A stretch of 64,000 nt of DNA. It comes from Brevinematales bacterium (GTDB lineage: Bacteria; Spirochaetota; Brevinematia; Brevinematales; Thermospiraceae). The DNA is taken from positions 124,001-188,000 of the forward strand of contig JAOADA010000004.1 of NCBI GenBank assembly GCA_026417555.1. Reading direction: 5' to 3'. This document shows, piece after piece, positions 8,525-16,466 of this stretch; position 1 is the first letter of the stretch; the number at the start of each line of letters is the position of its first letter. The position numbers and the translations under genes are program-made. Under the pieces are notes generated by a model. That model saw only the letters and a list, made by a program, of their open reading frames with translations, was not told where the DNA came from and made no database searches.

Positions 8525-9379
8525 ATGCGTGTGATTGAACGCTGTGACGAGATGCAAAAATTAGCCAGAAGTTGGCACAAGGAGGGGCTTTCTCTTGGTT
8601 TTGTTCCTACGATGGGTGCCCTTCATGAGGGACATCTTTCCCTGGTAAGGGAGGCTCGAAGGCATCATGATAGGGTTGTGGTGAGTATCTTTGTCAATCC
8701 TTTGCAGTTTGGACCAAAGGAAGACTATACTCGTTACCCTCGTACTTTTGAGCAAGATAAAAGTCTTCTTGAAAAGGAAAATGTGGATGTTCTCTTTTAT
8801 CCTTCTGTGGAGGAACTGTATCCTCAGGGGTTTCAGACCTATGTTGTGGTAGAGAAACTCCCCGAGCCTCTCTGTGGGCGTTCTCGGCCGGGGCATTTCC
8901 GTGGGGTGACAACAGTGGTGACTAAACTTTTTCATATTGTGATGCCCCATGAGGCTTACTTTGGAAAGAAAGACTATCAACAATACCGTATCATTGAACG
9001 TATGGTGATGGATCTCAATATGGATATTCGTATTACTCCTATGCCTATTGTGCGAGAACCAGATGGATTGGCAATGAGCTCAAGAAACCGATACCTTTCC
9101 CCAGAGGAGCGTCAGAAGGCACGCATCCTCTTCCGGGCACTTGAGTTGGCCAAGGAGTGTATCCAAAAGGGGGAGAGAGAGAGTAGTGTGTTAACCGAGA
9201 AACTCAAGAGTTTTATTGTAAACGAAGTTCCTGAGGCTCGGATTGATTATGTGGCTTTTGTGGATGCTTTGACTCTTGAGGATGTTTCGCGTCTTCGTGG
9301 GCATGTGCTTCTTGCTTTGGCTGTGTTTTTGGGAAACACCAGGCTCATTGACAATTGCGAATTCTTTCTCGAGGAGTAA
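8525..9379 (+). CDS. panC: pantothenate synthetase
   Basis: A 284-residue enzyme that joins pantoate and beta-alanine using ATP, the last step to pantothenate. Seen are FVPTMGALHEGHLSLV (the HIGH-type ATP motif, about residues 22-37), SIFVNPLQFGP, GHFRGVTTVVTKLF, YFGKKDYQQ and MSSRNRYLSPEER. The length is normal. The start lies two bases after the pyrG stop, behind AAGGGA. No panB or panD is in the window, so the other pantothenate genes are elsewhere. Confidence 0.96.
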   Translation: MRVIERCDEMQKLARSWHKEGLSLGFVPTMGALHEGHLSLVREARRHHDRVVVSIFVNPLQFGPKEDYTRYPRTFEQDKSLLEKENVDVLFYPSVEELYPQGFQTYVVVEKLPEPLCGRSRPGHFRGVTTVVTKLFHIVMPHEAYFGKKDYQQYRIIERMVMDLNMDIRITPMPIVREPDGLAMSSRNRYLSPEERQKARILFRALELAKECIQKGERESSVLTEKLKSFIVNEVPEARIDYVAFVDALTLEDVSRLRGHVLLALAVFLGNTRLIDNCEFFLEE

Positions 9380-9380
9380 G

Positions 9381-9830
9381 ATGGTAGTGAGGGTCAAAAA
9401 ACTGAGAGAGAAGGCTTCTCTCCCTCTTTACAAAACTGAGCATGCGGCTGGGGCAGATCTTGTGGCTTGTGTGGAGCAACCTCTTCCTATTCATCCAGGA
9501 GAAGTGGTTGGTGTTCCAACAGGGATAGCCCTCGAGATTCCCCCTGGGTATGAGGGACAGATACGTCCTCGAAGTGGATTAGGCAAACTTGGACTTTCTA
9601 TTCCCAATGCCCCTGGGACGATTGATGCGGATTATCGTGGGGAGATTATTGTACTTTTGATCAATCTTTCTCATGAGACTCATACTGTCTATCCTGGGGA
9701 TAGGATTGCCCAGTTAGTGATTGCCCCGGTAGTTCAGGCTGAATTTGCTTTTGTTGATGAGCTTTCTCATACCCAGCGGGGACAGGGGGGATTTGGGAGT
9801 ACAGGGAGGAATGATGCTTTTCAAGGATGA
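9381..9830 (+). CDS. dut: dUTP diphosphatase
   Basis: A 149-residue trimeric-type dUTPase that hydrolyses dUTP to dUMP and keeps uracil out of DNA. All five motifs can be read: AGADLVA, RPRSGLG, GTIDADYRGEI with the catalytic aspartate, DRIAQLVIAP, and the C-terminal GQGGFGSTG arm. GAGGAG lies seven bases before the ATG at 9381. It starts one base after the panC stop, and its last 17 bases overlap obg. Confidence 0.97.
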   Translation: MVVRVKKLREKASLPLYKTEHAAGADLVACVEQPLPIHPGEVVGVPTGIALEIPPGYEGQIRPRSGLGKLGLSIPNAPGTIDADYRGEIIVLLINLSHETHTVYPGDRIAQLVIAPVVQAEFAFVDELSHTQRGQGGFGSTGRNDAFQG

Positions 9831-10836
9831 GGTGGAGATCTGGGTAACTGCGGGCAAAGGGGGAGATGGATCCAAAAGTTTTCGTCGGGAGAAATATATC
9901 CCGTATGGGGGGCCAGATGGGGGGGATGGAGGGGACGGGGGAGATATTGTCTTGGTGGTGAATTCTCACCTTCGTACCCTTTCCCATATCCATAATCGTC
10001 AGAAATTTCGTGCTGAGAATGGTGAGAATGGGATGCGAAAACACATGCATGGGAGAAATGGGAGAGATACTCTCATTGAGGTGCCGCCTGGTACGGTGGT
10101 ATGGGATGCTGACAGTGGGGAGCTTCTTGCGGATTTGACACAAAGTGGGGAAAGAACTATCATAGCCAAAGGAGGGCGTGGGGGAAGGGGAAACGTTCAT
10201 TTCAAAAGTGCTACAAATCAAACCCCTTTTTATGCAGAACCAGGAAAACCAGGACAAAGTCGGCATTTGCGTCTCGAACTCAAGATGATAGCCCATATTG
10301 GTCTTGTGGGTTTTCCCAATGCTGGAAAATCTACGCTCATTTCTCGTCTCACCAATGCCAGACCCAAGATTGCTGATTATCCCTTTACGACGTTAGAACC
10401 CAATGTGGGGGTGATGACTTTGGATGATGCGTACACGAGTGTCTTGATTGCTGATATTCCTGGACTCATTGAAGGGGCCCACCTTGGCAAGGGGCTTGGG
10501 ATTGAGTTTCTCAAGCATATTGAAAGGACGAGGGTGCTTCTTTTTGTCCTTGATATCACCAATGATCCCCAAAGACATTTTGCTATCCTTCGGGAGGAAC
10601 TTAGGGCATATTCTCAGAAGCTTTATGAAAGACCATTTCTCATTGCCTTGAATAAAAAGGATATGTATAGTGAAGAAACACATGATCTTGTTCGAGATTT
10701 TGCCTCATGTAGCCCTTGTTATGTGATTTCAGCCCTCACAGGAGAGGGTTTGCGAGAACTCAAAGTAGCTCTTTTTGATGCTTACAGAAAAGAAGAAAAA
10801 CGGGAGGCAACAGATGAACCTCTCTCTTCCCAATGA
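9814..10836 (+). CDS. obg: Obg GTPase
   Basis: A 340-residue ribosome-associated GTPase. The glycine-rich Obg domain comes first (AGKGGDGSKSFRREK, then GGPDGGDGGDGGD), followed by the G domain with GFPNAGKST (G1), DIPGLIEGAHLGKGLG (G3) and NKKD (G4). A C-terminal extension domain is very short or absent. Two adjacent ATGs exist (9811 and 9814); the second has the better spacing from GGAGG. It overlaps dut at the front and proB at the back, so it is translationally coupled to both. Confidence 0.95.
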   Translation: MLFKDEVEIWVTAGKGGDGSKSFRREKYIPYGGPDGGDGGDGGDIVLVVNSHLRTLSHIHNRQKFRAENGENGMRKHMHGRNGRDTLIEVPPGTVVWDADSGELLADLTQSGERTIIAKGGRGGRGNVHFKSATNQTPFYAEPGKPGQSRHLRLELKMIAHIGLVGFPNAGKSTLISRLTNARPKIADYPFTTLEPNVGVMTLDDAYTSVLIADIPGLIEGAHLGKGLGIEFLKHIERTRVLLFVLDITNDPQRHFAILREELRAYSQKLYERPFLIALNKKDMYSEETHDLVRDFASCSPCYVISALTGEGLRELKVALFDAYRKEEKREATDEPLSSQ

Positions 10837-11956
10837 CCATAGTCTTTCTGTGAGACGTGTGGTACTTAAGCTGGGGACAAAGCAGATAACCGATACGACA
10901 AAGATAAACGAGGAGAACATTACACGTTTGGTGTCTCAGATTGTTGAGTTGCGAAAGACTGGGATAGAGTGTATTCTTGTGGCCAGTGGAGCTATTGGAA
11001 TGGCGCGCTACGCTATGGGGTTTGGAAAACAAGAATTCACTCTCTCGCAGAAGCAGGCTCTCGCTGGTGTGGGGCAGAGTCTTCTGATGAATTTTCTTTT
11101 GGAGAAATTTCGTATCCACAACCTATGGGTGGGGCAAGTCCTTTTGACACATTATATCTTTGATAATCGGAGAACCTATCTCAATGCGAGAAATACCCTT
11201 ATGACCATGCTGGAAATGGGTATTATTCCCATTATCAACGAAAATGATTCGGTGGCAACTGAAGAGATTCAGTTTGGGGACAATGACAGATTGGGAGCCT
11301 ATGTGAGTGTGATGATGGATGCAGATCTTTATATTATGCTTACAGATATAGATGGCTTGTATGCTAACTATGGAACTCCTGAACAGATGCTTTTGCGGGT
11401 GGTGACAAATCTTTCTTCGGTTATGCGTTATGCCAAGAAACCCCAAGAGAGTTTTACGCGGGGAGGAATGATTACCAAACTTCAAGCTGCCCGTATCACA
11501 ACCACGGCAGGTATTCCTGCCATTATTGCCAATGGCTTTCGAGAGCATGTGCTTCAAGAGATTTTTGACAATCTTTCTACGGGAACTATCTTTCTCCCCT
11601 CAGCTCGAGGTATCAATCGTCGGAAACGATGGATTTCTGCCAAACGTATCAAAGGAAAAATCTATGTTGACGATGGGGCAAAGAGGGCTCTTCTTGCCCA
11701 TAAAAGTCTGCTTGCTGCTGGTGTGACACATGTGGAGGGAAACTTTCTTGAGGGAGATACGGTGGTTATTTTGGACAGCAAAGCTGAAGAAGTTGGGCTT
11801 GGTATTGTCAATTACGATAGTAGGGAACTTATACAAATTGCTGGGAAACGCTCTGAAGAGATCACTGCTATCCTTGGTAAGAACAAGGTGAATACCGTTA
11901 TTCACTGTGATAATATGGTACTCTATGGTGAGGAAAATGAACATGACCATCTATGA
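10814..11956 (+). CDS. proB: glutamate 5-kinase
   Basis: A 380-residue enzyme that phosphorylates glutamate, the first step of proline synthesis. The amino-acid kinase domain shows VVLKLGTKQI, VASGAIGMAR, INENDSV (glutamate site) and FGDNDRLGAYVS; a PUA domain follows from about residue 275. The start at 10814 follows GGGAGG; the longer frame would sit deep in obg. It overlaps obg by 23 bases and the next gene by 20. proA is not in the window. Confidence 0.95.
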   Translation: MNLSLPNDHSLSVRRVVLKLGTKQITDTTKINEENITRLVSQIVELRKTGIECILVASGAIGMARYAMGFGKQEFTLSQKQALAGVGQSLLMNFLLEKFRIHNLWVGQVLLTHYIFDNRRTYLNARNTLMTMLEMGIIPIINENDSVATEEIQFGDNDRLGAYVSVMMDADLYIMLTDIDGLYANYGTPEQMLLRVVTNLSSVMRYAKKPQESFTRGGMITKLQAARITTTAGIPAIIANGFREHVLQEIFDNLSTGTIFLPSARGINRRKRWISAKRIKGKIYVDDGAKRALLAHKSLLAAGVTHVEGNFLEGDTVVILDSKAEEVGLGIVNYDSRELIQIAGKRSEEITAILGKNKVNTVIHCDNMVLYGEENEHDHL

Positions 11957-12674
11957 AATAGAAAAAGAGGTTTCTGATCTTCTTCAGGCTCATATGTTTC
12001 AAGATTTTTGTTATAATGGTATCCAGATAGAGGGCAAAAAAGAGCCCACCCTTCTCGCGGTAGGGGTTTCTCTCAATATGGCTTTTCTTCGTGAGGCTGT
12101 CCAGAAAGGGGCAGATATGGTGCTGGTCCATCATGGTTTTTTTGGCAAGGATTTTATGCGGCTGAGGGGATTTCTTCGTCAACGGGTGGCGTATGTCCTT
12201 GCCCATAATCTTACAGTGATGGGGTATCATCTTCCTCTTGACGCTCATCCTGAATATGGCAATAGTGCACTTATTGCCAAAGGTTTGGGGCTTGTTCTTG
12301 ATCATCGGGTGGATGTGGGGTATCTGGCTCTCTATGAGACTCCTCTCTTGTGGGAAGAATTTGAAAAACGTCTTCGGCTTCTTTTTCCTTTCTCCAAACT
12401 TCATATCTATCGTCACAATGATTGGGTTCATCGGGTGGGGATTATAACGGGAGGAGGGGCCTCTTTTCTCAAAAATTTTGAGGGAGAGATTGATACCTTT
12501 GTATGTGGAGAAACCAAGGAGCAGACACGGCATGAGGCTGAAGAGATGAAGATTACTTTCGTGAATGCAGGGCACTATTATACCGAGACGTTGGGTGTTT
12601 GTGCACTGGCGAGGTATATTGAGGAACGATGGGGACTTCCTTGGGTTTTTATAGATGTGCCTAACGATGTCTGA
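11937..12674 (+). CDS. NIF3-like dinuclear metal-centre protein
   Basis: A 245-residue NIF3/YbgI/GTP cyclohydrolase I type 2-like protein. Metal ligands can be seen in VLVHHGFFG (about residues 63-71), LPLDAHPEYGN and the late GHYYTETLG. The family forms toroidal hexamers with two metals per subunit; the cellular function is not established. It is the last gene of the pyrG operon and converges on the tautomerase gene with only four bases between the stops. The start is ATG at 11937 behind GAGGA; a second ATG at 11943 is possible. Confidence 0.88.
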   Translation: MNMTIYEIEKEVSDLLQAHMFQDFCYNGIQIEGKKEPTLLAVGVSLNMAFLREAVQKGADMVLVHHGFFGKDFMRLRGFLRQRVAYVLAHNLTVMGYHLPLDAHPEYGNSALIAKGLGLVLDHRVDVGYLALYETPLLWEEFEKRLRLLFPFSKLHIYRHNDWVHRVGIITGGGASFLKNFEGEIDTFVCGETKEQTRHEAEEMKITFVNAGHYYTETLGVCALARYIEERWGLPWVFIDVPNDV

Positions 12675-12678
12675 GAAA

Positions 12679-12906
12679 CTACATTCGGTACCCTGGTTTG
12701 ATCCAGAGGTCTTCCATATGGGGAGCGATTTCTGGGTCGTAGACTTTTTCCTTCCATTCGGAGGGGGAAATCTCCTCGATAGCAAGGGAGATGGTTTTTG
12801 GATCGGCTCCAATGGAACGGATGATGGCCTCACTCACAGCCTCAGCCATTGTCCTCTTCTGCTCCTCTGTTCGTCCAGGATAGAGTTTGATAATGATGTG
12901 TGGCAT
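12679..12906 (-). CDS. 4-oxalocrotonate tautomerase family protein
   Basis: A 75-residue small tautomerase. After Met removal the N-terminal residue is proline (MPHIIIKLYPGRTEEQK), the catalytic base of the family. The body (AEAVSEAIIRSIGADPKTISLAIEEISPSEW) matches, with a slightly longer tail than the 62-residue classical enzyme. The substrate is unknown. It has its own promoter at 12924-12952 and an AAGGAGG ribosome site. It stands alone, facing the pyrG operon. Confidence 0.9.
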   Translation of the reverse strand: MPHIIIKLYPGRTEEQKRTMAEAVSEAIIRSIGADPKTISLAIEEISPSEWKEKVYDPEIAPHMEDLWIKPGYRM

Positions 12907-12923
12907 AGAAACCTCCTTGAAAA

Positions 12924-12952
12924 AGTATAGAGGAAGAAGGGCTTTTTTGCAA
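12924..12952 (-). promoter_or_regulatory. promoter of the tautomerase gene
   Basis: Minus strand: -35 TTGCAA (12947-12952), a 17-base spacer and -10 TATACT (12924-12929). The TSS falls within about 15 bases of the start codon, so the leader is very short. Confidence 0.65.
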
Positions 12953-13036
12953 AAAGAGGGTCCTTGGAGAGGGGTATACTTTTAGAGAAAAGGTGGGTTT
13001 TTTGAGGGAGAAATATCCTCATTGAGAGGAGATGAG

Positions 13037-13414
13037 ATGAAGCCATCGATTTTTCATAATCTGTGTGTATTCGTGGAGGCTCTTCACCATCCCCGTTGTC
13101 CCTGGTATGTCAAGGTGATTATCTTTGTTACTGTAGCTATGGCCATGAGTCCTGTAGATCTTGTGCCAGATTTTGTTCCTGTATTGGGTCAATTGGATGA
13201 CCTTCTTCTTGTCCCCTTTGGGATATGGTTGGTGTACCGTCTTCTTCCCAAGGAGGTGATTCAGGAAGCAGAGAAAAGGGTAGCGGAAAAAGATACGCGT
13301 TCTCTCTTGAAAAAATATGCGGTGGGGGGTATGATAGGAATGATGATAGTGTGGCTTCTTGGTGTAGGATGGGTGGGAATACTTGTGGTGAAGTGGTTCC
13401 ACTCCTCAAAATAA
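13037..13414 (+). CDS. DUF1232 (YkvA-like) membrane protein
   Basis: A 125-residue protein with the DUF1232 signature SPVDLVPDFVPVLGQLDDLLL around residues 38-58 and a second hydrophobic segment near the C-terminus (MIGMMIVWLLGVGWVGILVV). Function unknown; the signature segment is thought to insert in the membrane. The start at 13037 follows GAGGAGATGAG. It ends just ahead of the mreB promoter and is probably separately transcribed; no convincing promoter was found for it, though TATACT occurs at 12975-12980 without a matching -35 box. Confidence 0.85.
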   Translation: MKPSIFHNLCVFVEALHHPRCPWYVKVIIFVTVAMAMSPVDLVPDFVPVLGQLDDLLLVPFGIWLVYRLLPKEVIQEAEKRVAEKDTRSLLKKYAVGGMIGMMIVWLLGVGWVGILVVKWFHSSK

Positions 13415-13443
13415 TTGCATATTTTTCTCCTTTTCTTTACAAT
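13415..13443 (+). promoter_or_regulatory. promoter of the mreBCD operon
   Basis: -35 TTGCAT (13415-13420), a 17-base spacer and -10 TACAAT (13438-13443). It begins immediately after the DUF1232 stop codon. Confidence 0.8.
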
Positions 13444-13480
13444 AACCTATCAAAAAAGGATGGAGAAGCATGGAGGAAGT

Positions 13481-14515
13481 ATGGGCATGAATATCTTCAA
13501 GGCTGTGGCTGAGGCGTTTGTCAATGATATTGCGATTGATTTAGGGACAGCAAATACCCTGATATATGTGAAAGGCAAAGGAGTAGTGATCAATGAGCCC
13601 TCTGTGGTAGCTGTTCAGACAGGAACGGGACAGGTGCGTGCTGTTGGCAATGAGGCAAAAAACATGCTAGGGAAAACCCCCGGCGACATCATTGTGATTC
13701 GTCCCATGAGAGAAGGGGTGATTGCTGATTTTGATGTGGTAGGAAAAATGCTCAAGTACTTTATCAACAAGGCTCAAGTGACCCGAAAACTTGTCCATCC
13801 TCGAGTGGTTATCAGTGTTCCTTCTGGAGTTACGGAAGTGGAACGTCGAGCCGTGAGGGAATCTGCTCTTCAAGCTGGTGCTGCCAAGGTTCACCTGGTA
13901 GAGGCTCCCCGCGCGGCAGCCTTGGGTGCCAATATTCCTATTGAGGAACCTGCAGGACACATGGTGATTGATATAGGAGGGGGAACAACAGAGATCGCGG
14001 TTCTTTCTCTTGGTGGTATTGTGGTGAGCAATTCCATTCGGGTAGGCGGGGATAAATTTGATGAGGCTATTATGGCTCATCTGAAGAAGTATCACAATCT
14101 TATTGTGGGTGAAAAAACCGCAGAGGATATCAAGATCAAGATAGGGAGTGCTTATCCCCTCAAGAATGTAGAATCCATGGAAATCAAAGGACGGGATGCT
14201 GTAAGTGGTCTTCCTCGTATTCTTAAGATTGATAGCGTAGAGGTTCGTGAGGCTCTCCAGGACATGGTAAACAAGATCCTTGAGGCTGTTCGTCAGACTC
14301 TCGACCAAACCCCTCCTGAATTGGCATCAGATATTCTCGAGAGGGGGATTGTTATGGCGGGAGGGGGATCTCTTCTTCGAGGTCTTCCCAAATTTATCGC
14401 CAAAAATACCGGAGTCCCTGTGTTTCTGGCAGATGATCCTCTTGTGTGTGATGTCCTTGGGGCTGGGAAGTTTCTTGAAAATATCAAGAAGTATGAAACC
14501 CAGTTCAACCTGTAG
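13481..14515 (+). CDS. mreB: rod-shape protein MreB
   Basis: A 344-residue bacterial actin. It has the phosphate-1 motif [12 protein letters not shown] near the N-terminus, the phosphate-2 region [19 protein letters not shown] and the adenosine motif [17 protein letters not shown]. It forms membrane-associated filaments that guide cell-wall synthesis, here in a helical or rod cell. The start ATG at 13481 follows GGAGG; a second ATG six bases on is possible. The longer frame begins inside the promoter. mreC and mreD follow directly. Confidence 0.97.
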   Translation: MGMNIFKAVAEAFVNDIAIDLGTANTLIYVKGKGVVINEPSVVAVQTGTGQVRAVGNEAKNMLGKTPGDIIVIRPMREGVIADFDVVGKMLKYFINKAQVTRKLVHPRVVISVPSGVTEVERRAVRESALQAGAAKVHLVEAPRAAALGANIPIEEPAGHMVIDIGGGTTEIAVLSLGGIVVSNSIRVGGDKFDEAIMAHLKKYHNLIVGEKTAEDIKIKIGSAYPLKNVESMEIKGRDAVSGLPRILKIDSVEVREALQDMVNKILEAVRQTLDQTPPELASDILERGIVMAGGGSLLRGLPKFIAKNTGVPVFLADDPLVCDVLGAGKFLENIKKYETQFNL

Positions 14516-14528
14516 GTGAGGGTTTTTC

Positions 14529-15389
14529 ATGCCAGTGTTGACGTTTACTCGTCGGCGTACGCTTTTGACCATGTTTCTCTTGTGTGGTATCTCTGTGGCT
14601 TTGATGGTATGGGAGGTAAAGATTCCCCAGGTTACTGTCCGTTCGGTATTTCTTTTTTTTCTGTATCCTTTTCAGTGGGCATGGTCAACGAGTGTCCGTG
14701 TGGTGGGGGAGGCAGCCCAAAGGATAGTGGCAGTGGGAGAGGCACAGAAATCCCTCAGTGAGGCAGAGACTGAGATTCGAGAGCTCCAGACAAAACTTTT
14801 GCTTCTTTCCCAGCTTGAGAAAGAAAACGAGGACTTGCGGACAATTCTTGATATCAAGAAACGGGTGACGTATGAATCCCTCTATACACGAATAATTAAT
14901 AAAAGCCTTGACGTAACCTCGTCGAGAATTCTTATTGACCGTGGCATACGTGATGGGGTAAGGAGAGATTCAGCCCTCATTGGATATACCAAAGAACATG
15001 GTTTTTATGTCGTTGGGAAGGTCGTTGAAGTCAATGTGTTTACCTCTGTGGTTGAGCTTCTCTATTCTGAGAACTTTTCCATGGGTGGCATGCTGTCAAA
15101 TGGGGCGCTTGGAGTGGTGAGTGGTCAGGGAGGGTGGCACCAGTATTGTGTGATGTCGTATGTTCCTAATGAAGCGCTTGTAGAAGTGGGGGATGTTGTG
15201 AGTACTACTTCTGAGAGTGATATTTTTCCTCCTGGATTTGGTATAGGGGTGGTGGTGGGTATTACCACCTCACTTCGACAGGAGTTTTTTAAACGCTTGT
15301 ATGTGAAGCCGTTCTTTCATGTGATGCAAGCGCAGTCACTTTTTGTGTTGAAGTGGACACCTCAAGAAGAGGGGGGAAATCGTGAATAG
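14529..15389 (+). CDS. mreC: rod-shape protein MreC
   Basis: A 286-residue inner-membrane protein with a short basic N-terminus, one transmembrane helix (about residues 12-28), a coiled coil (about residues 65-110, rich in E, Q and L with KENEDLR), and the periplasmic beta-domain pair with the MreC pattern SRILIDRGIRDGVRRDSALIG and GVVSGQGG. It links MreB to the wall enzymes in the periplasm. It starts 13 bases after mreB and its end overlaps mreD by 8 bases. Confidence 0.93.
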   Translation: MPVLTFTRRRTLLTMFLLCGISVALMVWEVKIPQVTVRSVFLFFLYPFQWAWSTSVRVVGEAAQRIVAVGEAQKSLSEAETEIRELQTKLLLLSQLEKENEDLRTILDIKKRVTYESLYTRIINKSLDVTSSRILIDRGIRDGVRRDSALIGYTKEHGFYVVGKVVEVNVFTSVVELLYSENFSMGGMLSNGALGVVSGQGGWHQYCVMSYVPNEALVEVGDVVSTTSESDIFPPGFGIGVVVGITTSLRQEFFKRLYVKPFFHVMQAQSLFVLKWTPQEEGGNRE

Positions 15390-15873
15390 ACCGTGGCTTC
15401 GGTGGGTGTGGTTTGGGATTTTTCTTTTTCTTGTGGTTTCGCTTCAGTGTAGCCATGTGTTTCAGGTGTATCAGGTGATTCCAGACCTGTTACTGGTGGT
15501 GTTTGCTCTCTTTTCGATTTTTCGGGATAGATTTATGGCTGAGATTGTGGGTTTTGGTGTTGGGCTTGTTGTGGATACATTGACGGGGGGCTGGTTTGGC
15601 TTTCATGCGTTTCTTTATACCTTTGTTGCATGGTTCGTTGGGCCATATCAGAAGAAGTTTTTTGTGGATACGTTTCGTGGTTTTCTCTTTTTTGTCTTCT
15701 GGATAACGGTGATGAAGTACTTGATTTTTTCCCTTTTTTCCTTTATAATAAAAGGACAATGGGTGTGGAGTAGTGGCTATCTCTTTGTCTTTTTTGGGGA
15801 GTGGCTCTACAATAGCCTGTGGGCTGTTCTTTTCTTTTTTTCGCTTCCCCCATTGTTTTTTAAGGAAGAATGA
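15382..15873 (+). CDS. mreD: rod-shape protein MreD
   Basis: A 163-residue, very hydrophobic inner-membrane protein with about five helices. The context (third gene after mreB and mreC), length and segments such as VIPDLLLVVFALFSIFRDRFMAEIVGFGVGLV fit MreD. The start is GTG at 15382 after GGGGGAAATC and overlaps the mreC end. The usual mrdA/mrdB genes do not follow; tRNA genes do, although a penicillin-binding protein gene lies at the far right of the window. Confidence 0.85.
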   Translation: MNRPWLRWVWFGIFLFLVVSLQCSHVFQVYQVIPDLLLVVFALFSIFRDRFMAEIVGFGVGLVVDTLTGGWFGFHAFLYTFVAWFVGPYQKKFFVDTFRGFLFFVFWITVMKYLIFSLFSFIIKGQWVWSSGYLFVFFGEWLYNSLWAVLFFFSLPPLFFKEE

Positions 15874-15876
15874 TGT

Positions 15877-15950
15877 GCGCCCATAGCTCAGATGGATAGA
15901 GCGTCAGATTGCGGATCTGAAGGCCAGAGGTTCGATTCCTCTTGGGCGCG
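15877..15950 (+). tRNA. tRNA-Arg (anticodon GCG)
   Basis: A 74-base cloverleaf: acceptor GCGCCCA/TGGGCGC, D-stem GCTC/GAGC, anticodon stem TCAGA/TCTGA with loop TTGCGGA, T-stem AGAGG/CCTCT with TTCGATT, discriminator G. The anticodon is GCG, which reads CGC and CGU. The rest closely matches the common bacterial tRNA-Arg that carries ACG, so this looks like a first-position change. CCA is not encoded. It begins three bases after the mreD stop and may be processed from the mre transcript. Confidence 0.95.
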
Positions 15951-15989
15951 TTTTTTGAAACCTTCGCGGAGAGCGAAGGTTTCAAAAAA
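15951..15989. repeat. 17-bp perfect inverted repeat after tRNA-Arg
   Basis: The left arm (15951-15967) begins TTTTTTGAAACC and the right arm (15973-15989) is its exact complement, around a 5-base loop GGAGA. The T-run precedes and the A-run follows the stem on both strands, the reverse of a normal terminator. It may end the mre-tRNA transcript or guide 3' processing of the tRNA. Confidence 0.8.
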
Positions 15990-16095
15990 CCTGTGGTGGT
16001 GTGGAGCTTGCGGGGTAAATCTATTGGTTTTGGGTTGGTTACATCAGGCAAAATTCTCTCACCATAAAGAGACGGACAGTATTTTTTATCTCTTT

Positions 16096-16184
16096 GGAGA
16101 GGTGCCAGAGTGGTCGATTGGGTCTGACTCGAAATCAGATGTACGCTTTTTGGCGTACCGTGGGTTCGAATCCCACCCTCTCCG
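16096..16184 (+). tRNA. tRNA-Ser (anticodon CGA)
   Basis: An 89-base class II tRNA. Acceptor GGAGAGG/CCTCTCC, anticodon loop CTCGAAA with anticodon CGA (reads UCG), a long variable arm (GTACGC...GCGTAC) and T-loop TTCGAAT. Discriminator G, no encoded CCA. No clear promoter was seen in the 105 bases before it. Confidence 0.96.
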
Positions 16185-16201
16185 ATGGTGTATTTTTCCC
16201 C

Positions 16202-16230
16202 TTGACAAAATCCAAAAAGTATGCTATACT
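16202..16230 (+). promoter_or_regulatory. promoter of tRNA-Glu
   Basis: -35 TTGACA (16202-16207), a 17-base spacer and -10 TATACT (16225-16230), 19 bases before the mature 5' end. It lies between tRNA-Ser and tRNA-Glu, so tRNA-Glu has its own transcript. Confidence 0.85.
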
Positions 16231-16248
16231 ATATGCCTCTTTGAGTAT

Positions 16249-16320
16249 GCCCCCATCGTCTAGGGGTTAGGACACAGGGTTTTCATCCCTGCAGCCGGGG
16301 TTCGAGTCCCCGTGGGGGTA
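16249..16320 (+). tRNA. tRNA-Glu (anticodon TTC)
   Basis: A 72-base cloverleaf. Acceptor GCCCCCA/TGGGGGT (the first pair is G-U), D-arm GTCTAGGGGTTAGGAC, anticodon stem CAGGG/CCCTG with loop TTTTCAT, T-arm CGGGG-TTCGAGT-CCCCG, discriminator A. The anticodon TTC reads GAA and GAG. CCA is not encoded. Confidence 0.96.
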
Positions 16321-16322
16321 AG

Positions 16323-16352
16323 AGGGCCGGATTTTCCGGCCCTTTTGCTTTT
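16323..16352 (+). terminator. terminator after tRNA-Glu
   Basis: Stem AGGGCCGGA (16323-16331), loop TTT, complement TCCGGCCCT (16335-16343), then TTTTGCTTTTT. A strong intrinsic terminator. Confidence 0.9.
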
Positions 16353-16405
16353 TGGGGTTGTATTGGTGTTTCTTAAAAAAATCTCAAAAAATCTTCTCAA
16401 AAGAC

Positions 16406-16434
16406 TTGTTTTTTTTTTGTGTTTATGGTAGAAT
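16406..16434 (+). promoter_or_regulatory. promoter of the LysM lipoprotein gene
   Basis: -35 TTGTTT (16406-16411), a 17-base spacer inside a long T-run and -10 TAGAAT (16429-16434), 32 bases before the start codon. Confidence 0.65.
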
Positions 16435-16466
16435 GAAGATAGAGAATTCTCGCAAGGGAGGTAAAT

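Noticed and set aside
12975-12980. TATACT as a -10 box for the DUF1232 gene
   Set aside because: The nearest -35-like box (TTGCAA) is 22 bases away and already serves the opposite promoter.
15892-16263. 123-codon plus-strand frame across the tRNA cluster
   Set aside because: It runs through two tRNA genes and the hairpin and has no protein-like features.
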